Source: an uncultured Pelagibacteraceae bacterium (lineage in GTDB: Bacteria > Pseudomonadota > Alphaproteobacteria > Pelagibacterales > Pelagibacteraceae). From it: 64,000 nucleotides of DNA. Numbering within the stretch: position 1 is the first letter of the stretch; the number at the start of each line of letters is the position of its first letter. The stretch covers positions 62,001 to 126,000 of the forward strand of contig CACAWX010000002.1 in assembly GCA_902536305.1 (NCBI GenBank), in the 5' to 3' direction. The position numbers and the translations under genes are program-made. Below the pieces are notes generated by a model. The model did not search any database and had not been told where the DNA came from. It saw only the letters and a program-made list of their open reading frames with translations. This document shows positions 28,721-37,997 of this stretch, piece after piece.

Positions 28721-28886
28721 AGTTTACTTTTTCCAGAATTACATTTTCGACGTTTATCACTCTTTTACCGTAATTTTCAAAATTGACAGTAACTTTACTG
28801 CCAATAATTGATTGAACTTGTCCTACACCCCAGTCTTTATTTGCAGGATTTGTGACATAATCTCCTGGTTCAAAATCAATAAGCAT
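28710..28886 (-). CDS. DUF3553 family protein, 58 aa
   Basis: Minus-strand read MLIDFEPGDYVTNPANKDWGVGQVQSIIGSKVTVNFENYGKRVINVENVILEKVNYEN*; overlaps the cysQ start by 11 bp. Confidence 0.8.
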   Translation of the reverse strand: MLIDFEPGDYVTNPANKDWGVGQVQSIIGSKVTVNFENYGKRVINVENVILEKVNYEN

Positions 28887-28923
28887 TATGGAAAATCTCT
28901 ATTATCTATTATACATTTAAATA

Positions 28924-30063
28924 ATGAATTCACTAGGAATTAATAAGCCAAAAAAAGAAACTAAAGTAGTTGTAGCAATGTCCGGAGGTGTAGACTCTTC
29001 TGTTGTTGCCGCACTTATGAAGCAAGAGGGCTATGATGTAACAGGTATAACATTAAAATTATACGATGATACAAAACAATCCAGAGAGGGCAGACAATGT
29101 TGTGCTGGACAAGATATTTTAGATGCTAAAAGAGTTTCAGAAAATATTAATATAGATCATAAAATTTTATTTTATCAAAAAAAGTTTAAATCTGAAGTAA
29201 TCGACTCATTTATAGATAGTTATACAGCTGGGGAAACACCTATACCCTGTGTGCAATGTAATCAAACAGTAAAATTTAGAGATTTATTTAAATATTCTAA
29301 AGATTTAAAAGCTGATGCACTTATAACTGGTCATTATGTTTCAAGAATTCAGACTAATGGACATGCAAATATGTATAAAGCAAAAGATCAAAATCGTGAT
29401 CAAAGTTATTTTTTATTTAGCACAACTCAAGAACAATTAGACTATTTGAGATTTCCCCTAGGAGAAATTGACAAGTTAGAAACTAGATCAATAGCTGAAA
29501 AATTAAAGCTAAATGTGGCAACAAAACCAGATAGCCAAGATATTTGTTTTGTTCCCAATGGAGATTATGCATCAGTTATAAAAAAATTTAGACCAGAGTC
29601 GTTCAAGCCTGGAAAAATACTTGACATTAATGGAAATCAAATTGGTGATCATGAGGGAATTATTAATTATACAATTGGTCAGAGAAAGGGAATAAAGATA
29701 GCAAGTAATAATCCTCTTTACGTAGTTAAGATAGATGCGGACGAAAATACAATTATTGTAGGAAATAAAGATTGTCTTGAAGTAAAACAAATAAAATTAA
29801 GAGATTTAAATATCCTAGGATCAAAAAAAGAATTTGATGAAGAAATAAATATAAAAGTTAGATCTACTGGTAGACTTTTAAAAGCTAAAGTAAATTTATT
29901 GAAAAATTCTGCAAATGTAAAAATTTTAGATAAAGAAACAGGAATTTCTCCTGGCCAAGCTTGTGTATTTTATTCTAAAGATAAAATTGGGGACAAGGTT
30001 CTTGGTGGTGGCTGGATACAGAAGACTTTTAACAAAAATTTATCCACTAAGTTAACAACCTAA
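28924..30063 (+). CDS. mnmA: tRNA 2-thiouridine(34) synthase
   Basis: [40 protein letters not shown]. Confidence 0.95.
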   Translation: MNSLGINKPKKETKVVVAMSGGVDSSVVAALMKQEGYDVTGITLKLYDDTKQSREGRQCCAGQDILDAKRVSENINIDHKILFYQKKFKSEVIDSFIDSYTAGETPIPCVQCNQTVKFRDLFKYSKDLKADALITGHYVSRIQTNGHANMYKAKDQNRDQSYFLFSTTQEQLDYLRFPLGEIDKLETRSIAEKLKLNVATKPDSQDICFVPNGDYASVIKKFRPESFKPGKILDINGNQIGDHEGIINYTIGQRKGIKIASNNPLYVVKIDADENTIIVGNKDCLEVKQIKLRDLNILGSKKEFDEEINIKVRSTGRLLKAKVNLLKNSANVKILDKETGISPGQACVFYSKDKIGDKVLGGGWIQKTFNKNLSTKLTT

Positions 30064-30121
30064 ATAAATGCACGTTTTAAGTGATTACATTATTTTTTTT
30101 AATATGATTTAATGAAATTAA

Positions 30122-30292
30122 TTAAGAGGCAACTCTTAACTGGCCATTTAAGGAAAGACCGAGAGGTTCAAGCTTAAAGGGCAGAAAGGTGGACCTAGTA
30201 GCGCTAGAATAGTCCATCGGGACGGCTTGGCGGTAGCGCCTAAAACGACGGGCCAAAACTACTAAATTTCTGGGCGAAAGCCTAGAAATTTA
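30122..30292 (+). ncRNA. candidate structured RNA of unknown family
   Basis: Five hairpins read directly: ttaagag-GCAA-ctcttaa; tttaag..gacc-GAGA-ggtt..cttaaa; tggac-ctag-tagcg-ctag-aata-gtcca; ggcg-gtag-cgcc; taaatttct-gggc-GAAA-gcct-agaaattta; GC-richer than its flanks; no good ORF. Confidence 0.7.
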
Positions 30293-30991
30293 TGTGGTTC
30301 CTCTCCAGAATAGTCTAGACAAAAAATAAAATAAAATTACCCCAACAAAATAGTTCCATTCTAATGCATGTTTAAAATGCGTATTTCCTTTATCTAAAAG
30401 TATAGGCAAGCTAAAAATTGCAACAGTAGCTAAAATTGAAACCAATATAACTTTTAGAATTAAAATTTTTTTATTTATAAATTCTGAAATTTTATTTTTA
30501 ATTTTAAATAAATGATAAACAAGTATTCCTTGAGCTATAATTTCAAATATAATGAATAATAGCAAAACAACTCTCCTCATTAGTTTGTAAATTTGTATAT
30601 CAAATTTAATACCAAGAAAAATAGAGTGAACAGCCAAGAATATAGCTGAAAGAATTCCAAAAGTTTTGAATTTGTAGTTTATTTTAGTTGATTTAAACTT
30701 ATTCAATAAATTATTGTTATTTAACCAATAATAATAAAGCATAATAGCCGTAATAATCATAGCTGGTTTGAAAATTAAATATTGAGGGAAAGTTCTGGAA
30801 GCTCTACTAATTGATAAGCTTCCATCTAAATAGGGAATAGAAAAACCTGAACGACCAATTTGATCTACAACAAAAAATGTATTTTCTAAAAATTCGAAAT
30901 TTTGAGAAATATAGAGACAAAGATTAATCGCTATCAATGGAAAAAAAAATATCCATAAACTCAATTTTCTTATTTGAGTTATTTCATTCAT
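30290..30991 (-). CDS. hypothetical multi-pass membrane protein
   Basis: 233 aa, several hydrophobic segments. Confidence 0.6.
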   Translation of the reverse strand: MNEITQIRKLSLWIFFFPLIAINLCLYISQNFEFLENTFFVVDQIGRSGFSIPYLDGSLSISRASRTFPQYLIFKPAMIITAIMLYYYWLNNNNLLNKFKSTKINYKFKTFGILSAIFLAVHSIFLGIKFDIQIYKLMRRVVLLLFIIFEIIAQGILVYHLFKIKNKISEFINKKILILKVILVSILATVAIFSLPILLDKGNTHFKHALEWNYFVGVILFYFLSRLFWRGTT

Positions 30992-31003
30992 ATTATTGTA
31001 AGA

Positions 31004-31087
31004 TTATTTTTTCTTGTTTCTTTTTCTAGCTCTTCTTTTTTTTGAGCCAATTTTTCTTCTGCCACGGTGCTTTTTTGGGTAACCCAT
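31004..31087 (-). CDS. 27-aa strongly basic small protein
   Basis: Minus-strand ATG at 31087 preceded by aaaaaaggaggcaaaaat: MGYPKKHRGRRKIGSKKRRARKRNKKK*. Confidence 0.65.
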   Translation of the reverse strand: MGYPKKHRGRRKIGSKKRRARKRNKKK

Positions 31088-31153
31088 ATTTTTGCCTCCT
31101 TTTTTATATCTTAATTAGGTAATTATTATATAAAGTTCAAATACACTTATTTT

Positions 31154-32347
31154 ATGAAAAAGTCTATTAACACATTTTTAAAACATCCTATAAAGGATAG
31201 TACTAATAGATCTGCAAACCCTCCTATAGCAAGAGCGTCAACAATATTATTCGATACAATGCAGGAAATGTACAAGCACGAAGCAAAAATTAAGCAGCAC
31301 AAAAATGTAACTCATTACACTTATGGCCGTTATGGTAGCACCACGACAATTGAACTTGAAAATATTTTAAAAGAATTAGAAAAAGCTTATCACGTTTTTT
31401 TAACTGGAACAGGATTTGGAGGAATAGCTCTAGCTCTCATGAGTTTATGTAGACCAGGAGATGAGATTATAGTTTCAGACAATGTTTATGGTCCAACAAA
31501 AGAAATATCAGAAAAACTTTTAAAAGAATTTAATATCATTGCAAAATTTTATGATCCTAATTCCTTTGATGATTTAAAAAAAAAAGTTACGAAAAAAACT
31601 AAATTAATTTTAGTTGAAAATCCTGGAAGTAATACATTTGAATTTCAAGATTTATCAAAAATAGTTAGTTTAGCTAAAAGAAAGAAAATACTAACTTTAT
31701 TAGATAATACATGGGGAACACCATTATATCTCAAACCCTTAGAACTAGGATTTGATATGTCTTTTTCCTCTGCAACTAAATATTTTTCAGGTCACTCTGA
31801 TGCAATGGGTGGATCCTTAGCAGTAAATAAAAAAGTATTTAAAAAGATAATGTTTTTTTATAAATTATCGGGTTATCGTATGTCGGCTGATGAGGCTTAC
31901 TTAATTATAAGAGGGTTACGTACTTTAGATACTAGGCTAAAGCAGCATTATCAAAATACAAAAATAGTAATTAATTTTTTAAAGAAACAGAAAAAAATTA
32001 TTGAAATACTATACCCTCATAAACCAGGTAGTAAAAATTATAAACTTTGGAAAAAATATTATACTGGTGCAACAGGTTTATTATCAATTGTAATAAAATC
32101 TAAAAATAAATCTTCAGTAATAAAGTTTGTTAATTCATTAGAACTTTTTGGCATAGGTTATAGCTGGGGAGGATTTGAAAGTCTTGCAATTTTACAGGAA
32201 TTAAAACTAAGTAAGGATGAATACAGCCAAGGAAGAAAATTTTTTAAATATAACAAGAATGAGCATATTGTTAGACTTCACATTGGTCTTGAGGATCCAA
32301 AAGATTTAATTACTGACTTAAAACAATCTTTAAGATACATTAAGTAA
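31154..32347 (+). CDS. metC: cystathionine beta-lyase (Cys/Met metabolism PLP enzyme)
   Basis: THYTYGRYGSTTTIELE; DNTWGTPLYLKPLELGFDMSFSSATKYFSGHSDAMGG. Confidence 0.88.
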   Translation: MKKSINTFLKHPIKDSTNRSANPPIARASTILFDTMQEMYKHEAKIKQHKNVTHYTYGRYGSTTTIELENILKELEKAYHVFLTGTGFGGIALALMSLCRPGDEIIVSDNVYGPTKEISEKLLKEFNIIAKFYDPNSFDDLKKKVTKKTKLILVENPGSNTFEFQDLSKIVSLAKRKKILTLLDNTWGTPLYLKPLELGFDMSFSSATKYFSGHSDAMGGSLAVNKKVFKKIMFFYKLSGYRMSADEAYLIIRGLRTLDTRLKQHYQNTKIVINFLKKQKKIIEILYPHKPGSKNYKLWKKYYTGATGLLSIVIKSKNKSSVIKFVNSLELFGIGYSWGGFESLAILQELKLSKDEYSQGRKFFKYNKNEHIVRLHIGLEDPKDLITDLKQSLRYIK

Positions 32348-33567
32348 TGTTTAAATTTATACCCAATAGAATAGCTCTTATCGTTTTAATATCTGCATGT
32401 AGTATTATTTTTATATCAATGGGTCTAAGGCAAACCTTTGGTCTATTTTTTGCAGCTTTTGAAAATGGTTTAGGTATAACTAGAACAGAGTTTGGTTTAG
32501 CAATTGGGATTCAAATGTTATTTTGGGGTATTTTTGCCCCGATATTTGGTTTTTTAGCTGACAAATTTGGAGGGAGTAAAGCAGTATTAATTGGTTTTAT
32601 AATTTTTGGTTTAGGTATTTTTACACTCTACGCTGGTCCAAATACTGGAATTTATTTTCAAATAAGTTTAGGAGTTCTAGTAGGTACTGCACTAGGAGCT
32701 ACAGCTATCGGAGTTCCAGTTTCGGAAGTAGGAAAACATTTTCCAAACGAAACTAGAACCTTAGCAACTGGCTATGTTACTGCTGCAGCATCTGTAGGTT
32801 ATTTTTTATCTCCACTTTTTACACAATATAGTCTTGGAGGAGTTGGTTGGGAGCAAACATTGAATTATTTCATGTATTTCATTATTTTTGGTTTAATAGC
32901 ATCTTTTTTTTTATTGCCATCGAAAACTATAATAAATTCATCCAAAGCAGATAGAGATCAAACTTTTATTTCAGCAATAAAAGAGGCGTTCGCGCATAAA
33001 GGTTATGTTTTGCTTGTTCTAGGTTTTTTTGTTTGTGGCTTTCAAATTACTTTAGTCGGAACTCATGTTCCAGGATATATGCAAGATAGAGGTATGGCAG
33101 GTTGGTCAGCTACAATTATTTTAGCTTTAATTGGTTTTTTCAATATTTTTGGAACACTGGGAATGGGATTTCTTGGAACAAAGTATAAGAAAAAAAACTT
33201 ACTTTGCATTCTTTATGCTCTCAGAGCAGTGAGTATTTGTGTATTCATTTTTTCTCCTCCATCTCTTCTAAATTCGATCATTTTTGGAATAACTTTTGGA
33301 CTTTTATGGCTTTCTACGGTCCCTCCAACCAATGGTATTGTAGCTCAAATTTTTGGTACTAAATATTTGAGTACTTTATTTGGGATAGTTTTTTTATGTC
33401 ATCAGTTTGGAGCTTTTGCAGGAGCATTTTTAGGAGGATATTTTTACGATCTATACGGCTCTTATGATTATGCCTGGTATATGGCTATAGCACTTTCAAT
33501 TTTTGCAACAATCGTTCACTATCCTATTAACGAGGATAGATTAGTACGTGTTAATAAGTCTATCTGA
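32347..33567 (+). CDS. MFS transporter
   Basis: FGLFFAAFENGLGITRTEFGLAIG; GFLADKFGGSKAVLIG. Confidence 0.9.
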   Translation: MFKFIPNRIALIVLISACSIIFISMGLRQTFGLFFAAFENGLGITRTEFGLAIGIQMLFWGIFAPIFGFLADKFGGSKAVLIGFIIFGLGIFTLYAGPNTGIYFQISLGVLVGTALGATAIGVPVSEVGKHFPNETRTLATGYVTAAASVGYFLSPLFTQYSLGGVGWEQTLNYFMYFIIFGLIASFFLLPSKTIINSSKADRDQTFISAIKEAFAHKGYVLLVLGFFVCGFQITLVGTHVPGYMQDRGMAGWSATIILALIGFFNIFGTLGMGFLGTKYKKKNLLCILYALRAVSICVFIFSPPSLLNSIIFGITFGLLWLSTVPPTNGIVAQIFGTKYLSTLFGIVFLCHQFGAFAGAFLGGYFYDLYGSYDYAWYMAIALSIFATIVHYPINEDRLVRVNKSI

Positions 33568-33708
33568 GGTTGTAATTTGAGTCTCAAAGTGAATCAAAAG
33601 TGAATCAAAAGGTGAACATTTTAATTAAATCAACCAGCGGGTGTGGATAATTTTTTTGTTTAATCTGACGGTTTTTTTTTATACGTTTGTTTTAACCAAG
33701 GAGCCAAA

Positions 33709-34374
33709 ATGTTTTCAAAAAAATTAAACAATAAATTAGATCAATATCATTTATTAAATCACCCTTTTTACAAATCATGGAATGAGGGAAAACTAACCAG
33801 AGAAATTATTAAAGATTACGCTGAACAATATTATCAGCATGTTAAAGCCTTTCCGAGATACATAAGTGCCACTCATTCAATTTGTGAAGACATTGAAAAA
33901 AGAAAAATTCTTTTAGAAAATCTTCAAGACGAAGAAAACCCAACTGCTGATCACCCTAAGCTTTGGAAAAATTTTGCACTGGCAATGGGAGCTGATCCAG
34001 ACAAAATAGAAAATGTTAAAAGAGAGTGGTTTACAAATGATATGATTGAAAACTTCTTTTACCAAGCTAGAGAATCATACGCTGAAGGTTTAGCTTCTTT
34101 GTATACATATGAAAGACAAATTCCTGAAATTGCTGAAACTAAAATTAGAGGATTAAAAAAATTTTATGGGGTAACATCTAAAGAAGGCCTCGAGTTTTTT
34201 GAAGCTCATAAAGCTGCTGATGTGATTCATAGAAAAGAATGTGAGAAACTTTTAGACGCTCTAAGTGAGGAAGAAAAAGATAAAGCAGAAAAAGCTTCTA
34301 TGCTGACGGCAAGGTATCTTTGGAACTTTCTCAGCGGAATGTCTACTAAGCACAAACTACAAGTAGCAGCTTAA
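33709..34374 (+). CDS. CADD/PqqC-like heme-oxygenase-fold protein (putative PABA/folate metabolism)
   Basis: HPFYKSWNEGKLTREIIKDYAEQYYQHVKAFPRYISATHS; LEFFEAHKAADVIHRKEC. Confidence 0.8.
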   Translation: MFSKKLNNKLDQYHLLNHPFYKSWNEGKLTREIIKDYAEQYYQHVKAFPRYISATHSICEDIEKRKILLENLQDEENPTADHPKLWKNFALAMGADPDKIENVKREWFTNDMIENFFYQARESYAEGLASLYTYERQIPEIAETKIRGLKKFYGVTSKEGLEFFEAHKAADVIHRKECEKLLDALSEEEKDKAEKASMLTARYLWNFLSGMSTKHKLQVAA

Positions 34375-34385
34375 ATTTATTTAAG

Positions 34386-34766
34386 ATGAAAAACGATGAC
34401 TATAAGTGGGACAATAAACATCCCACTGCACAAATGCTTGGTCGTTGGCAACCTTGGCATGCCGGTCATCAAAAATTATTTGAAGAAACATTAAAAAAAA
34501 CAGGCCAAGTAAATATTATGGTTAGAGATGTTAAGGGTGTCGACGATAATCCTTTTGATTTTGAGACTATAAAAAAAAACATTTTTGAAGCTCTTCAAGA
34601 TTATAAAAATAGAATACAAGTTACCTTAGTACCTAACATTACGAATATTTGTTATGGGCGGGGTGTGGGTTATAAAATAGAGGAAATTGTTTTAGATGAA
34701 AAAACTCAACAAATTTCTGCTACAAAAATTAGAGAGGAAATGAGAAAAGAAGGTAAGCTCAAATAA
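34386..34766 (+). CDS. HxGH nucleotidyltransferase (adenylyl/cytidylyltransferase-like)
   Basis: GRWQPWHAGHQKLFEETLKKTGQVNIMVR; ISATKIREEMR. Confidence 0.8.
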   Translation: MKNDDYKWDNKHPTAQMLGRWQPWHAGHQKLFEETLKKTGQVNIMVRDVKGVDDNPFDFETIKKNIFEALQDYKNRIQVTLVPNITNICYGRGVGYKIEEIVLDEKTQQISATKIREEMRKEGKLK

Positions 34767-34767
34767 T

Positions 34768-34812
34768 TGAGAACCGTTCTCACTTGACCTACAAAATAGG
34801 CCTAGATATAAA
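34768..34812 (+). promoter_or_regulatory. putative sigma70 promoter with palindrome in front of aprM
   Basis: tgagaac-c-gttctca (34768-34782); TTGACC (34784-34789), 17-nt spacer, TATAAA (34807-34812); second palindrome TAGGCCTA in the spacer. Confidence 0.65.
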
Positions 34813-34826
34813 TTCTTACAATTATA

Positions 34827-35621
34827 ATGATTACAAACAATCCATTTTCAACTTTAGCTGAAACAATACCTTCTGTAGCTATGCAAGGTTTTGTAATTGC
34901 TATGGCTGCCTTGACCTTAGTTGGTGTTCTAATCGATATTCTACATAAAAAAAACGTAAAATATTTTTTTGATAATGCAAAAAAAGCTAAAAAGAATGCA
35001 AAGGTCGAATTAACTTCAGTTAAACGAACCGCAGTTATTTTAAAGACAGTGGCGCATGATATTGCAACAACTTCAGAACTTGGTTGGGGTAAAAGAAGGT
35101 TAGCTCATGTTTTAGGAATGTACGGCACGATTATTTTTTGGATTTGCTCAGCTATTTTAATCTTTTCTTATTCATCGGTTGGTATTCAAACTCCTGTTTC
35201 GTTAACTGCTTTGTGGCATATAGGTGCAATATTAACTTGTTTAGGCGGCTATTGGTTTTGGTTTTTTTTAAGAGTTGATGTTTCAGCAGAAGCCCACCCT
35301 TGGTATAGGATTATAAAAGCTGACTTGTTTGTACTAGCTTTATTAGCTTGTGCAACATTTGGTCTAGCATGGTCGTACACTCAGCATTCAGAAATGAAAG
35401 GTTTGAGTGTTTTATTTTTAGTATTATATATAGTTTCAAATTTAGTTTTATTCGGCGGCGTTTATTGGTCAAAATTTGCACATATGTTTTACAAACCAGG
35501 CGCAGCGATTCAAAAAAATTTAGCAGAGGCCGATGGCTCTAGAGACAATTTGCCTCCACCAGCTGATGCACCTGAACAATTTGGTCTGGGCATAAAAAGA
35601 GAACAACCAAAGCATTATTAA
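34827..35621 (+). CDS. aprM: adenylylsulfate reductase-associated membrane protein
   Basis: Membrane protein directly upstream of aprBA; DIATTSELGWGKRRLAHVLGMYGTIIFW. Confidence 0.82.
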   Translation: MITNNPFSTLAETIPSVAMQGFVIAMAALTLVGVLIDILHKKNVKYFFDNAKKAKKNAKVELTSVKRTAVILKTVAHDIATTSELGWGKRRLAHVLGMYGTIIFWICSAILIFSYSSVGIQTPVSLTALWHIGAILTCLGGYWFWFFLRVDVSAEAHPWYRIIKADLFVLALLACATFGLAWSYTQHSEMKGLSVLFLVLYIVSNLVLFGGVYWSKFAHMFYKPGAAIQKNLAEADGSRDNLPPPADAPEQFGLGIKREQPKHY

Positions 35622-35661
35622 AGAAACTATGATACAAAAACATAAGGAAAAAAAATAATTT

Positions 35662-36132
35662 ATGTCAACTTTTGTATACATGACAAGATGTGATGGTTGT
35701 GGACACTGCGTAGATATATGTCCATCAGACATTATGCATATTGATGAGACGATAAGACGTGCAAAAAATATAGAACCAAATTTTTGTTGGGAATGTTATT
35801 CATGTGTTAAAGCTTGCCCCAATCACGCAATAGATGTTAGAGGTTACGCTGATTTTGCGCCCATGGGCCACAGTGTTAGAGTAAGAAGAGAAGAAGAAAA
35901 AGGAACTATCTCTTGGAGAATTAAATTTAGAAACGGAACTGAGAAGAATTTTGTGTCTCCAATTACTACTAAACCTTGGGGTAAATTTATTCCTAAACTA
36001 GCTGAAGAAGATAAACCAAATCAAGGTGAGATTACAACTCAAAGACTTTATACTGAACCTAAAGGACTAAATATTGACGGAGACCTCCCAACGGTAAGTA
36101 AAGATTCATTTAAAAAAGGTGTTTATTATTAA
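35662..36132 (+). CDS. aprB: adenylylsulfate reductase beta subunit
   Basis: MTRCDGCGHCVDICPSDIMHID; CWECYSCVKACPNHAIDVRGYADFAPMG. Confidence 0.95.
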   Translation: MSTFVYMTRCDGCGHCVDICPSDIMHIDETIRRAKNIEPNFCWECYSCVKACPNHAIDVRGYADFAPMGHSVRVRREEEKGTISWRIKFRNGTEKNFVSPITTKPWGKFIPKLAEEDKPNQGEITTQRLYTEPKGLNIDGDLPTVSKDSFKKGVYY

Positions 36133-37991
36133 TGGCTAAAGTCAAAACTCACGTTGAAGAGAGTGATGTATTAATTATCGGCGGCGGTATGGCTGGTACA
36201 GGCGCAACTTTCGAAGCCAGACATTGGGGAAGAGATTTAAAAATAGTTTGCGTTGAAAAAGCAAACATCGATAGAAGTGGTGCAGTTGCTCAAGGTCTAT
36301 ACGCAATTAATTGTTACATGGGAATGCAGTGGGATGAAAATCAACCTGAGGATCATGTTAGATATGCTAGAAATGATTTAATGGGAATGGTCAGAGAAGA
36401 TTTGGGTTATGACATGGCTCGTCATGTAGACTCAACAGTTCATATGTTTGATGAATGGGGTTTGCCTATGATGAAAAATGAAAAAACTGGGAGATATTTA
36501 AGAGAAGGTAAATGGCAAATCATGATCCACGGTGAAAGTTACAAACCAATTGTTGCAGAAGCTGCTAAGAAATCAGCAAATAAAATTTATAATAGAATTA
36601 TGGTAACTCATCTCTTAATGGACGATGAAAAAGAAAATAGGATTGGTGGAGCTGTAGGATTTAATATGAGAACCGGAGATTATCATGTTTTTAAAGCAAA
36701 GGCCGTGATCGTAGCAGCTGGCGGAGCATCACATATTTTTAAACCTAGAGCAGTGGGTGAAGGAATGGGAAGAACTTGGTATGCACCTTGGAGCAATGGT
36801 TCAGCCTACGCACTTCCAATTGCCGTTGGAGCAAAAATGACACAAATGGAAAATAGAATTGTCTTATGTAGATTTAAAGATGGCTATGGTCCAGTTGGTG
36901 CTTATTTTTTACATTTAAAAACTTATACGCAAAATGCAAATGGCGAAAATTATGAAAAGAAATGGTATGATCAAACTAAATCATTAGTCGGAGAATATAT
37001 CGATCATCATCCAACACCAACCTGTTTGAGGAACCATGCGTTTATTCAAGAAGTGCAAGCTGGAGGAGGACCAATTCAAATGGTAACAAAAGAAGCTTTT
37101 CAAGATCCGCATTTAGAAACTGTGGGCTGGGAAAACTTTTTAGGTATGACAGTAGGTCAAGCTGTAGTTTGGGCATCACAAAATATTGATCCAAAATATA
37201 CTAATCCAGAATTAACAACTTCAGAGCCATATGTTATGGGATCACACGCAACATGTTCAGGCGCTTGGGTAAGCGGACCTGAAGATTTATCTCCTCCTGA
37301 ATATTTCTGGGGTTATAATAGAATGTTAACTATAGATGGGTTATTTGGAGCAGGTGACACAGTCGGTGGAAGTGCTCATAAATTTTCTTCTGGATCATTT
37401 ACTGAGGGTAGGTTAGCTGCAAAAGCTGCCGTAAAATATATCGAAGATAAAAAAGCTGAGGGAATAAAAGTAAGTGATAAACAATATACTGATCTTAAGG
37501 AAGTTATTTATAAACCTTTAGAAAATTACACAGTAGGAAGAAATGAAATCACAGGAGGAACGGTATCTCCAAGTTATATTTCACCTATTCAAGGTCTTCA
37601 AAGATTACAAAGAATAATGGATGAATACGTTGGAGGCATAGCAACGAATTATATGACCAACGAAAATATGCTTAATAGGGGTTTGGAATTATTAAAATGG
37701 CTAGAAGAAGATTTAGAAAACGTTGGAGCCGAAGATTATCACCAGTTAATGAGAGCTTGGGAATTAAAACATAGAACAATTACATCTCAATGTGTTACTG
37801 AACATACTAAATTTAGAGAAGAAACTAGATGGCCAGGATATTATTATAGAGGTGATCATTTAAAACTTGATGATAATAATTGGCATTGCTTAACTGTTTC
37901 AAGAAGAGATCCTAAAACTAAAAAGTTTACTTTGGAAAAAGTTCCCGTTTATCACATCGTAGACGAAAAGAAGGAAAAGAAAGCTTCATAA
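36132..37991 (+). CDS. aprA: adenylylsulfate reductase alpha subunit
   Basis: DVLIIGGGMAGTGATFEARHWG; VEKANIDRSGAVAQGLYAINCYMG; GDHLKLDDNNWHCLTVSRRDP. Confidence 0.96.
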   Translation: MAKVKTHVEESDVLIIGGGMAGTGATFEARHWGRDLKIVCVEKANIDRSGAVAQGLYAINCYMGMQWDENQPEDHVRYARNDLMGMVREDLGYDMARHVDSTVHMFDEWGLPMMKNEKTGRYLREGKWQIMIHGESYKPIVAEAAKKSANKIYNRIMVTHLLMDDEKENRIGGAVGFNMRTGDYHVFKAKAVIVAAGGASHIFKPRAVGEGMGRTWYAPWSNGSAYALPIAVGAKMTQMENRIVLCRFKDGYGPVGAYFLHLKTYTQNANGENYEKKWYDQTKSLVGEYIDHHPTPTCLRNHAFIQEVQAGGGPIQMVTKEAFQDPHLETVGWENFLGMTVGQAVVWASQNIDPKYTNPELTTSEPYVMGSHATCSGAWVSGPEDLSPPEYFWGYNRMLTIDGLFGAGDTVGGSAHKFSSGSFTEGRLAAKAAVKYIEDKKAEGIKVSDKQYTDLKEVIYKPLENYTVGRNEITGGTVSPSYISPIQGLQRLQRIMDEYVGGIATNYMTNENMLNRGLELLKWLEEDLENVGAEDYHQLMRAWELKHRTITSQCVTEHTKFREETRWPGYYYRGDHLKLDDNNWHCLTVSRRDPKTKKFTLEKVPVYHIVDEKKEKKAS

Positions 37992-37997
37992 ATTTTA

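Noticed and set aside
30122-30310. RNase P RNA (rnpB), tmRNA, SRP or 6S RNA identity for the structured region
   Set aside because: aggaaagacc and cggctt resemble RNase P CR-I/CR-V, but they are only about 65 nt apart, the specificity-domain signatures are not recognisable, and no tmRNA tag, tRNA-like end or SRP GGAAGCAGC motif is present. Left as unknown family pending cmscan.
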